From assembly GCA_003116995.1 (NCBI GenBank), contig BDSL01000049.1:310001-374000 (forward strand): DNA of 64,000 nucleotides, in the 5' to 3' direction. Each line of letters starts with the position of its first letter. The stretch's first letter is position 1. Made by a program: the position numbers and the translations under genes. The notes beneath the pieces are model-generated. The model was given only the letters and a program-made list of their open reading frames with translations. It was not told the DNA's origin and did not search any database. This document shows, piece by piece, positions 22,319-32,700 of this stretch. This DNA is from Yamagishiella unicocca. Its lineage: Eukaryota > Chlorophyta > Chlorophyceae > Chlamydomonadales > Volvocaceae.

Positions 22319-25300
22319 CCCGCGCCGCTCCGCGGCCGCCATCACGGTCGCCACCATGCCCGCCGCCGGCGTGCGGGGAGCAGCTCCGACGTAACTGAGT
22401 CGTACGGCACCTGCCGTATCCATAGAGTACGTCCACTCCCACGACGGCAAGAACCCCGCGACGGGGCTGGCGGGACGCAGCGGCGACAGCTGAGTCAGCA
22501 GGGAGCCGTCGGCGGCGGCGCCAACGGAGAGGCGATAGCCGTCCGGCACGACGAAAGTCTGCGAGCCGGAGATGGTGACGTCGTTCGCCTCGAACTCGGA
22601 CTGACCCAGCAGCACCACCTTGCAGGACTCGTGGCGAGACACCTGATCGGCGGCGGCGTTGATGGGGGTGGGCGGCGTAAGGAGCGGGCGGTGCGGGGCC
22701 ACGGGCCGAGGTTGACGACGGGCGATGATGGGTGGTGGTGGTGGTGGTGGTGGGAGTAATGCCCATGGGAGTAATGCGCTGCCATATCGCCCGCACCTAC
22801 GGATTCTAATTCACCCACACACCATGCCTAAGTACCCCCCCATCGCCCTCCCCTCCCCGTGTCTCCTCGCCGCCGCCCTCCCCTCATCCCCCCCCCAACC
22901 CAGCCACACCTGGTGCTTCCAGTACACGTTGCCCGCCGCCTGCCAGTCGATGCCCGCGTTCCGCACGCGCACGTTGACCATCTGCACTCGCCCGCCGCGA
23001 CGGCCATACCGCAGCAAGCCGCCGGCGGCTCCCGGCGGCGCCGGCGACAGCCCCGACTCGCCCGAGTGTATCTGCGTCTGCTGCTGCTGCCGGGCGCCGC
23101 CTTGTACGGCACCGGACCTGGGCATCTGCATCTCGGTCGTACCGTTGAGCAGGCTGGAGATCGCCAGGGTGGCTGGCGACACACCGCCGACGACGCCAGC
23201 GGGGGTGCTGTTGCCGTACGCGCCGTGCTCGTTGGCGGCGGCTGTGGGCTCCCCCAGCGGCCGCGGCTGCATGTGGGCGCCGCCGGGCGCCTCAGTGTGG
23301 CCCATCACGTTGTCGGCGTAGATCTGCGCCGGAAGGTAGGGACCGCGGTGGCGGTTTTCAGTTAGTGGGAGGTTGTCAGTGTGGCGGCGGCTGAGCCCTG
23401 CTGGCGGCGGGTGCCTTAACGCCTAAGCGCCGTTGCCGCCAAAGCACATGTCGTACGACAGCCCGATGGGACCTCCATCGTGGTTTTCTCAATCGTGCTT
23501 AGCTCGCGCTCCCCCCGTTCCTGCCGCGCACCCCCCCCCCACACACCTGCAGGCTGCCGTCCAGGTCCACGTCCAGCAGCCGCGCCTCCGCCACCTCCAG
23601 CACCAGCTCCGACCCATGGGCCAGCGAGCCGCCCATGATCTTCTGGCTGATGACGTCCCACAGCGGGCCCAGCGCCGGATGGAACAGGAAGATGAAGCCC
23701 GGGCCCTGCGGACACAACCACAGTAAGTGATGGGGATTTCGTAAGAGAATCCACAGCCGACAAACTGAGGGCGGTGACGGTGGCGGTCCAGCAAGTGAGG
23801 GGGAGGACCCGGCCAGCACGTTAGCACAGCACTCTATGCTTCTTCGGCATTCGGCTTTTGAGTGACGAGGCCCGTCGGAACACGAGACACTCCGTTCCAA
23901 AACAGAGAAAAAACAGGTCATCTCGTCTGTGCTACAGGTGGTACGGTTAAAACTACCTCTCCACCCGCTCCCCGAGCCCCGACCCAAGTCCCGTCCCTCC
24001 ACCCCGCATTCCGCCCCGGCCCCCACCTTCTCCAGGTACTGCTCCGGGCTGCCCGGCTCGGGCACGTTCTTTAGGCCGCAGCGCTGCAGCACCTGCCAGC
24101 CGTTGCGCTGCAGGTCGTAGAAGGAGCCGTCGGGCGTCTGGGCGATGCGGGCGGAGCCCGGCTCGCGGCGCTTCTTGGCGGAGGAGGTCACCTTGCGGCG
24201 CAGGTTGGAGAGCAGGAAGGTCGACAGCCTGGGTGGGTGGGAGGGGGGCGGATGGGGAGGGGGAAGAGGTATGGTCAAGCACAGCAGGGAGCATGTGGCT
24301 ATAGTTTCGCTGCAGCGCAATGGTTCCTTCGGCTTCGTGTTCGCTGACTGCCGGCCCACTGAGGCACACATTGACCCATGGGGCAGTTGCCAGGTCGTCG
24401 GACCCAGCCGGGCAGGGCAGCAGGGCAGGCACTGCCCAGGCACTGGGTAAGAGGAAAGCAGGGAGTCGTTCGTGGACCGTTGCTACCCCCGGCCCAACCC
24501 CTCCTTCCCTCCCTCGAGCGACTCACTGCGTGGTCGCCAGCTGCTGCGGGTCCATGGGTCGGTCGAAGCGATCCGTCAGGAAGTCCGCCATGTTCTGCAT
24601 GGTGCTCTCCATGCGGCCAGCAGTCACCTGAGGGCGCGTCAGGGGGGCAGCCAGGGGGGCGGCGAGGGCGGCGGCGATGGGGCGGCTGTGCAAGCCTCGA
24701 CCGTGGTAGTTTGCGTGAGGGAAACGAGGGGCGACGCAGCTGGCGGCAGGGGGTGTTGTTGCCGTGCCCCGCACGGCGCTCCGCGACCCACCCACCCGCC
24801 CACCCACCTGTCGCGTGCTGCCGCTCAGGGGGTCCGTGTACGACACCTTCTTGTTGAGGTTGAAGATGAGGCCGGGCAGCAGCTGCTCGCCGTCGCCCTT
24901 GGCAATCGCCTGGGGCCGGTTGCGGTTGGGAGTTGGGGTCGGGAGCTGAGGTGAGGCAGGAGCCCGAAGTGAAGCCCCAACGGGCACAGCCGCTGGTGTG
25001 CCAAGCATTATGGCGGAGACAATCGATACATACGAGTTGGCTGCTGCCTCATCCTCCTAAGAAGTGGCATCCCATTTCGCCACCGATAGAACCCACCCTA
25101 CCCAGTCGCGATCCTTCCCTCCCCTCCCTGGCCCTCCCTGCCCCCCTCCTGGCCCTTCAGCCCCTGCCCGGCCCTCCCTGACCCTGCCCGGCGGTCCCTC
25201 CCCTCTCCTGGCCCCCGGCCCCCCCGCCCACCTCCGCCACGATGCGCTTAGCGCCCTGCAGCCCCACGTACAACACGTTGGTGTTGGCGGGGAACACCGA

Positions 25301-28300
25301 GGTCTTGGAGTTGGCCGACACCGCCTCGTCATTCAGCCCCAGCCGCTCAAACTCAGTGTACTCCACGTTCGTAACGCCGTACTCGTACACCCAGCGGCCG
25401 CCGCCCTCCGCCCCCGGCTCCGGAACCCACTTGCGCCGCTCCTGCATCACGTTCATGCCCTCCGCCGCCCCCACCGCGCGCTCGCAGCTCATGAAGCCGA
25501 ACGCGCCGGCGCCGCCGCCGCGGCGCGCGAAGCCGGCGCCCGCCAGCGCGAGCAGCGTGGTGTCCATTCCCGCCATTGGGTTTGAGATCTGTCGTACCAG
25601 CGCGGCGCGGCGGCCGTGCTGCTGCGACAGCCACTCAAACACGCCCTCGTCCCACATGAGCTTCCAGATAGCCCCATGGCCGCCCGGCTTCATCATAGGG
25701 CCCAGTGGTCGGCTCAGCAGCCACCTGGGGGAGGGGGGAAATGGGGCGAGGGGAAGGGCGGGGGGAGGGGCGGGGTTCGCAGGTCAAGTGTTAGTAAGCT
25801 CAGTTTCGACATACAGGTTTCCCCTCAAATCCCTTTCCCTCCCTCCCCCCTCCTCCCCCCCACCTGCCATCCTCCACTGCGACCACGGGCACCATGGGTT
25901 GCCTAAACAGGCGGAAGGCCTCCTGCCCCCGCCCCGCCCAGTTGATGTCCGCCAGCAGCCGGGACACCCGGTCGTGGTTGCCCTTCGCGTCGCTGGTCAT
26001 GATGGCAAGCGGTGTGGTCACCTGGCGCCCGGTCAGCTGGAAGTAGAGGTACTCGCGGGCCTGGGGGGAGGCAGGGCAGGAGGGATTCGCGGAAGACCCG
26101 TGGATGCCAGACCCGTGGAGGCAGGGCAGGAGGGCGGGGGAGGCAGGGCAGGATGGAGTGGCATAAGAACCGTTTACGCAGGAGGGGGTTACAATAAAAG
26201 AACCGGTAACTCGACTGGGGAAATGAAGTGGATGCATAACCTTTGGACATCGGGACGCAGGAGGGGGGAGAGGCAGGGAAGAAGGGCGGGGCAGGCAGGG
26301 TAGGAGGGGGGGGAGGCAGGGAAGGAGGGCGCGGGAGGCAGGGTAGGACGGCGGGGATTTTGGGAAAGGCGATGGGCGCGGCGCAGTCGGTTAGATGACG
26401 TGGCAGGTGGATGGAAATGTGACATGCCGTTTTTCGTTGGGCCACTGGCAGCTTGCGTGCTGGGGCCGGTATGCCCGGAAGGGTAGGGACGGGGCCCTTC
26501 TGCAGCGGCCCGGGGCCAGGCCTTTACGGACCATAAGCGGCGCAGTGTGGGGGAGGAGGTGCGGGGTGGAGCGGGCAGGGCGAGAGGTGAAAGCAAGCAA
26601 GCATGGAACCCATCCCTCTTCCAAATCCCACTCCTTCCAATCCCGACAGATGGCCCGCCCCACCTGCAGGTCCCGAATGAGCACCTCCATCAGCGTACGA
26701 CCCGCGTACGGCAGCATGGCCGCCGGCAGGCTCTCCCCCGTCTTCTCATCCACCAGCCCCAGCCGGTCCCCCGCGCCGCCCACGGGGTAGATCTCGGCCA
26801 TGAAGGGCAGCGAGGCCAGGCCCTGCGCCGCCGCCGCCACGCCCACCCCGCTGCCCTCCTCGCCCGCCAGGTCGATGCCCCGGGGCACGTGGAAGGACAG
26901 CTGCGGCGCCGGGACGTCCGATGACGCGGTGTCCGGTGCGGAGTGCTGCTGCTGCAGACCCTGCTCCTGATGCCCCTCCTGATGCGCCTCCTGGCCCTGG
27001 CCCTGCTGCTGCTTGCGCGCCGTCTTGTCCTGCAGCAGCGCGCAATGCACCGTGCGGTGATCGCAGTTGTGCGGGTGTCCCCGTGTACGACACCGACGTG
27101 CGATGCGTGCGTCATTGCCGGGGGGTATCGGTGGGCTGACCGCATAGACCCAGCGGCCCACACAGACCCGGCCCATCACCCAGCGGGCTCTGCTGCCCCC
27201 TCCCTTCCTCTGGCTCCCTCCCGGGTCCGCTCACACCGCTCCCATACGCAAAATCACTCCGTCACTTTATGACCCACACGCACACCGCGTCATGACCCAC
27301 ACGCACACCGCGTCATGACCCACCTGCAGCCCCGCCACGATGAGCTGGAGGCTCTTGAGCTGGTAGCCCAGCAGGCCGCCCACTCCGTCGTAGAACTGCT
27401 CCACGCGAGCCAGCCGTGAAGCCAGGGCGGCCAGCCGGGGGCGCAGCGCTTCGGGCAGGCTGGGCGGAGCTGCGGGGAGGGGGAGAGGGAGCCCGTAGGT
27501 CGCCCCCGGGGGAGGAAGGGGCTCGGAGGGAACCCAAAGGGAAGGGGTGATGCGATGGAGCTCCAGGGCAGCACATACACAGCACGGCAACCGCCTGTTG
27601 GGGTACGGTGCTACGGACCGTGGTTCCGTATGCCGTTTGGCGGAGCTCGGCGCACACCTCCCCCGGGCTGCGGTACTGGTTGCGGTACCGGCTGCGGTAC
27701 TGGTTGCGGTACTGGCTGCGTTACCGGTTACGGTACCGGCTGCGGTACTGGTTGCGGTACCGGCTGCGGTACTGGTTGCGGTATTGGCTGCGGTACTGGC
27801 TGCGGGCACGACAGAGGTAGCGCCTGAGACGGACGACGGTCCCCTGCGTATCCATATCCGATAAGCATACCAGTTCTGCCCCGCCAGCTCCCGACCCCAC
27901 CGCCCTTGCCCCCTTGCCCGCCGCGCCCACCTCCCTGCGGCTCCATCAGCACGTGCTCCTGCAGCATGGCGGGCAGGCTGAGCAGCACCAGCTGCTGCTG
28001 CGGATCCATCTGGGATACGGCGCCGCACACGGCCGTGTTCCTGCGAGGGGTCAGGGGCCGGAGGCGCAGGGCCGGGGGCGAGATCGGATCGTACGATCAC
28101 ACGAGGGTCAGGTCGTTGAGCGCGTGTACCGCGGGGCGAGCATGACTCAGCAACGGCGCCATACCCCTGCCGCACCCCTGCTTCTGCCTGCCTTGGCTTA
28201 AGCACCCTCCCCCTTCGTCCCTGGAAGTGCGACACGCGGACCGTCGGAGTGTTTGCATCACGTAATGCCCACCTGGGGTTGCTGGTGAAGGCCAGCACGC

Positions 28301-29079
28301 TGTCCACCTCCAACAGCTGCTGCACCTGTGAGAGGGAGGTGGAAGAGAAGACCCGTGGGTCGACACATAGAGAGGAGTGAAACCTAGGTGAAAGGCAGCT
28401 CGGCCCCCCCTCTGCCGACACGCCGCATGCGGAAGGTTGCGCCCCCAGCCCCGCCACTGTGCACACGGGTCCCGTTGTTTGTGAGCCGCAGTACTTGCGT
28501 ACGACTCTACCACACCGTACGACTCACCCCCCCGCACACTGTACGACAACCCCCCTCCCCCACACACACCACACACATACACACACAACGTGCCTTGGAC
28601 TCGACGCTGGGTGCTCCGCGCACCCACTCCAGCACCGCCTGCAGCCTGGCGATCTGCGCCTCCAGCGGCAGCTCCAGCCCGGGGGCCGACTGGAACTCAT
28701 CCTCATACGACGCGACAGTGCCGCTGGCTGCGGGCAAGAGCGACTGCTGCGCACCCGCTGCGGCAGCGGCCTCCGAAAGCGTCGCAGCCGAATTTGGGGA
28801 AGCAGCCGCCGCCGTGGGCGGAAGCGACCAGCGCTGGGGCTGGTGATACGGCTGCGAAGCAGCTGACGGCCTGATGCGTCCGCGTGCGGCAGGTCGGGAA
28901 GCAGGATGTTGCCGAGCGGAATGCTGCGATGGGCCGGCTAGTAAATCGCGTAGGAGGACATTGTGCCGGGCATGGTGGTCGCCGCGAACAGCAGCCAGGG
29001 ACCTCACGGAAGGTGTGACCGACAGCTGCGGGTGCACTGACGCAGCTGGACCGGACCCGGCAGCGCCGCGACACGCCAT
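22292..29079 (-). CDS. UGP3: UDP-glucose pyrophosphorylase 3, plastid, 1059 aa
   Basis: Thirteen exons: 29079-28594, 28325-28273, 28040-27931, 27469-27324, 27029-26664, 26060-25864, 25724-25232, 24909-24808, 24627-24527, 24228-24027, 23705-23547, 23323-22910 and 22642-22292. UGP3 makes UDP-glucose from UTP and glucose-1-phosphate in the chloroplast, feeding SQD1 for sulfolipid. Family landmarks are MAEIYPVGGAGDRLGLVDE (nucleotide-binding loop, Gly349-Leu355), MLPYAGRTLMEVLIRDLQ, AIMTSDAKGNHDRV, MMKPGGHGAIWKLMWDEGV (Lys465-Gly470), QISNPMAGMDTTLLALAG, EYTEFERLGL, MQNMADF, RRKVTSSAKKRR, FLFHPALGPLWDV and a beta-helix-like C-terminus. The N-terminus is Ala/Arg/Ser-rich, as expected for a transit peptide. 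It is longer than the Arabidopsis protein (about 880 aa) because of Gln- and Gly-rich inserts in exons 5 and 12. Intron 1 appears to use a GC donor. Identification is firm; exact low-complexity borders are less so. Confidence 0.9.
26060..26385. repeat. Purine-rich imperfect repeat in UGP3 intron 5
   Basis: Repeated phrases such as GAGGCAGGGCAGGAGGG fill much of the intron before exon 6. On the transcribed strand this is a long pyrimidine-rich tract of CCCTGCCTC units. Confidence 0.7.
26158..26188 (-). repeat. Copy of a short dispersed element in UGP3 intron 5
   Basis: Plus strand reads GTGGCATAAGAACCG then TTTACGCAGGAGGGGG. It is diverged from the copies at 12516 and 43511 but keeps the same order and gene-relative orientation, about 100 nt before the exon 6 acceptor. 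Confidence 0.4.
27665..27806. repeat. 12-nt minisatellite in UGP3 intron 3
   Basis: About a dozen copies alternate GGTACTGGTTGC and GGTACCGGCTGC. It lies wholly within intron 3 and is open in all plus-strand frames only because the unit length is a multiple of three. Confidence 0.9.
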
Positions 29080-30042
29080 GATTGACTTGGGAGAGCAGTA
29101 AGGAAGATCGTTAGGTGCTGCCGCGTGTCGGCTGGCGTATGTGGGATGCGCCCTGGCCTACTCGGCCTGGGACTGGTCCCACGGAGGAGACCGGGGCCGG
29201 GAATACCAACTTGATACAGGCTCCGAGACGGCAATTCTGAGCTTGTGCGGGGCTAGAGGGCCGCGGGGACGCTGCAACACAGCTTGTTGCTGCTCGGCCT
29301 GATGGACGCGCGGCAGGACGGCAGCATGCGGGGCTGGCCTGTCGGCCTGGAAGCTAAACCAACGGCCAAGTAGCCTCCGAAATAGATCGTGTAGGCCTAA
29401 CAGGAACTGGTGTTGTTGCGACACAGCTTGCTGCAGGGTGCGGCAATCGAGGGGCAGGGTGGGAGCATTGCCCACACGACACCGGCGCTATCGTCTGTAG
29501 AATGTGCAAAGCCTCCCAGCATAACTTTGATTTCAAGGTCGTGTACGTAAGGCAGTGGCCCAGATGAGATTGTGGAATCAGCCACCTTGTCCGATGAGAT
29601 TGGGCTCAGTGTGACGCGCTTGACAAGTTGAGCCGGCAAGTGGCGCTAAGTGGAACTCAGCTGCCCGACGGGTCGCTTTATCGGGGGACAAGGCATCGCT
29701 GTGGCCAAGATGCGAACATTCCTCAAAGCGCGGGCCATGAGCCCCCCCTCCGAATCAGCATTGTACTCATGTTGTACTCGGGTCAAATCGTCCAAACACC
29801 GCGTGAGACAACACCAATGTCGTTTGATTATGATTATGCCTTTATTATCTCTCCTTCCAGCCCCTCACAGCTTTACAGATAGTGACGCGTTGGTCGACTG
29901 GCCCCGCAAAATGCAAAAATATTTCATTTGTTGAACCTGAACTATAAGCCATTTTGTATTCCTGCAATTGCTGTCCTAATAGGGCCGACGCCTAAACTTG
30001 CTACCGCTTGATCTCTTCAGCTTTACCTCGCTCGACTAGATT
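29080..30042. other. Divergent intergenic region between UGP3 and membrin
   Basis: UGP3 starts leftward at 29079 and membrin rightward at 30043, so both promoters should lie here. A minus-strand open segment at 29158-29475 (LQQAVSQQHQFLLGLHDLF, RRLLGRW) has coding-like composition and could be an upstream UGP3 exon or a relic, but no consistent junction to exon 1 was found. No TATA-like element is convincing. Confidence 0.45.
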
Positions 30043-32478
30043 ATGTCAGATCTAACTTCCTTGCATAGCCAGGCGAAGCGGCTCATTTTGCTATTGCGAG
30101 AAGGACTGGAACGGCTCGAGGCGTTGGAGGTGGGCCCTTCTCTCCCCTCGCACTTCCCCACAAACTGTCAAGCGCGTGTGTCTAACCTAGCCAGCACCCC
30201 TTGCATGGATCTCTGCGTGACGTGATTCTCGTGGATTTGTGCATGGCATCGTCTGTTATGTGTCAGTGCTACAGCGACTCCGCTTTCGCATGTCGGGCCA
30301 CAGGGCGCAGCCGCTCGACAGGCAATTGTGAGCGATGCAACATCAAGTCTATCCCGAGACCTGAAGTTGAAACTTACTGACCTCGCGGTAAGGGCAGCAA
30401 CTTGTCAGGGCGACGTGTCCCACTGCCCCAAGGGCCGCTGGCTCCGCCTGGCTTCATCCTACTGCCACCTCAGTTCACTTGTGCTCGCTCCATTCCTTGC
30501 AATGCGTTATCTGTCCTGCCGCACTGCCTACAAGTATTTGGCCGGGGTTGGCTGTCTGGGAGGACACAACCAACCGCCATGTCGAACTGCACCACCCGCG
30601 CTTCTCTCATCGTGCCTATTCCACCTACCCCACTGCAGCGAATCAGCGGCGAAATGGACTCAATCTGGCGCATGCAAGTCATACGGGAGAACGCCAGCAA
30701 GCGCGATGTTTGGAAACGGTGAGACGCGCACATTCAAGGGACTCTTTTGTTTCGTATGCTGCGCGATGGGACATGATGGCCCGTTGCGTATGCACACGCC
30801 CTCATGGTGCCGGCCATCGCGGGACATCTCGGGCGCGAATCCCTTTGAAGCTTCGGCTGCCTGCCGATGCGCACTCTCCAATCGCCCGCCCCATCACGCC
30901 GCTCCCCCGGCCCATCAAGTCCGACCGCCTCTCCCTACTGCCGTGCCTGAACCCCACCCCTCCCACCGCCACCCCCCTCCGTCGCTGCTCCCCCCTCGCA
31001 GAAAGGTGGAGCAGGTGTCCGAGGAGCTCGACTCCATCCGCCAGGCGCTGAACCGGCAGTCCAATCGGGAGCACAAGCGGGTGGTGGATCAGCGGGACCG
31101 GGAGGAGCTGTTGGCGCGGGGGGAGATGGGGCGCAAGGCCAAGCAGGTGGGCGCGGCGCAGCGATGGCGCAGAGAAAATGGGTCGGAGCGGTCCATGGGG
31201 TGTCTCCAGCTGTGGGCCGTGGACGATCATGGGTACGGGTCCGGTTGCGGTGAATGTCGGGACGATCGCCACACACGCCTCTACGACGGTGCTTGCACGT
31301 CATTAAGGGAACCGCGCGCTCAAAGTTGGGTGGTGATGTACACTGCCTTCAGGCCCCCCCTCGTTGGGTGGTGGTGCACACGGGCCTCAGCCCGCCCCTC
31401 GTTTTCCGCCTCTGTTGCGCTTTTCCCCGGGACGGCCGTGACGCCCTTGCCTTCCACGCCGCCTGCCTTCCACTCCACGCCGCGCCGCAAAACGCAACAC
31501 GGATGCGGACGTGGACATGGTAGGAGATGGACGAGGAGGCCCAGGTGTCTGGCAGCGTGACGCGATCAAAGCGCTACCTGGAGGAGATGTTTGATTCGGG
31601 CACCAACATCCTGCTCAGCATGGCCGGGAATAGGGAACGACTCAAGGTACGTTGCACGAAGGGACACACTTTTTCACTTCCCGTGGGATTTCGCCGCGTG
31701 GCGATGAAATCATAACACACAGGAAGCGGTGTCACTGGAATCCAATTGGGGGCACGGCAGCCGCTTCCCCCACGCTGGCAGGCCCCTTCCTTGTAGGATC
31801 TCACGTATGATGCGCTCGTCCCTTCCGGCCACAGCCACGGGGCTGGACCTGGTTAGAAGTTGGCCTCCCGCGCTCGCCGCCACATTGGCCGCCCGTTTCG
31901 CCCTGCCAAACTTTCGCTGCTCAAACAAGACCCGTCGCGTTTGGCAGCAAGTGCATGTCGACGCCTCCGATTGGTCCCCCTGTAGAGCGCCCAAAAGAAG
32001 GCCCTGGATGTGCTCAACTCCGTGGGGCTGGGGGACTCCATGCTGCGGCTCATTGAGCGGCGGCAGCGGGTGGACATGTACACTGCGTACGTGGGCATGG
32101 TGGGTCGGCGGTCCGGGGGGCCGGCGGGCGGGTGGGGTTCCCCTACATGGTGTATGTGTTGGCCTGGTTCCTTGCATTGCCAGTGGTGGTGCTAGCGGGA
32201 GGCGACAAGTGCGCTACGTGTGGTGCAAGGTACAGTCATTGCGTGGGGGCAGTGGGGGCAGGTGGCGCCCCAGGGCTTCCAACCCTGGTCGGGCTCGTCG
32301 CATCTGGTAATCTACCGCTGAGCAGCGTGGCGGGTGTGCGTGCGCTGACAGACCTGCCCTCGGCCACTCGGCCTTCCCGCCTGCCGGCCGGCCGCGGTAT
32401 CCCCCGGGGATACCTGGGGACGTGCAGGTGATCGTCATCTGCATCGTGACCTTCTGCGTATGGATGTTTTGGTTCTGA
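30043..32478 (+). CDS. Membrin, Golgi Qb-SNARE, 221 aa
   Basis: Seven exons: 30043-30129, 30322-30387, 30639-30718, 31002-31146, 31524-31646, 31986-32099 and 32428-32478. All junctions are GT-AG and in phase. Membrin (MEMB/GOSR2/Bos1) is the Qb helix of the ER-to-Golgi and intra-Golgi SNARE complex. The protein opens with SLHSQAKRLILLLREGLERL, continues with KRDVWKRKVEQVSEELDSI and the SNARE motif (RSKRYLEEMFDSG to SAQKKALDVLNSVGL, then SMLRLIERRQRVD), and ends with a tail anchor VIVICIVTFCVWMFWF directly before the stop. Its length matches plant membrins (about 225 aa). An in-frame TAG lies 6 nt upstream of the ATG, fixing the start. The heptad register places Asn in AGNRERL at the zero layer, where Gln is expected. 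Confidence 0.93.
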
Positions 32479-32508
32479 CCTACCGGCGGAGCCAACGGCC
32501 GCAGCGGC

Positions 32509-32700
32509 CATCAACGGGGCCGACGGTGGTGCCATCAACGGGGCCGACGGTGGTGCCATCAACGGGGCCGACGGTGGTGCCATCAACGGGGCCGACGGTG
32601 GTGCCATCAACGGGGCCGACGGTGGTGCCATCAACGGGGCCGACGGTGGTGCCATCAACGGGGCCGACGGTGGTGCCATCAACGGGGCCGGCGGTGGTGC
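32509..32700 (+). repeat. 24-nt minisatellite, eight copies, after membrin
   Basis: Exactly eight 24-nt units of CATCAACGGGGCCGAC plus GGTGGTGC, nearly identical, begin 30 nt after the membrin stop codon and so lie in its 3' UTR. The last unit has one C-to-G difference region (GCCGGCGG). The 24-nt period keeps all frames open, creating spurious Pro-rich frames on both strands. Confidence 0.95.

Noticed and set aside
27547..27864. Plus-strand frames with Leu-Arg-Tyr-Trp or Val-Ala-Val repeats
   Set aside because: Products of the 12-nt intronic minisatellite in UGP3 intron 3, not a gene.
30328..31560. Continuous 410-codon plus-strand frame across membrin introns
   Set aside because: It reads through three introns of membrin. 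The short exons within it match the SNARE family only when spliced.
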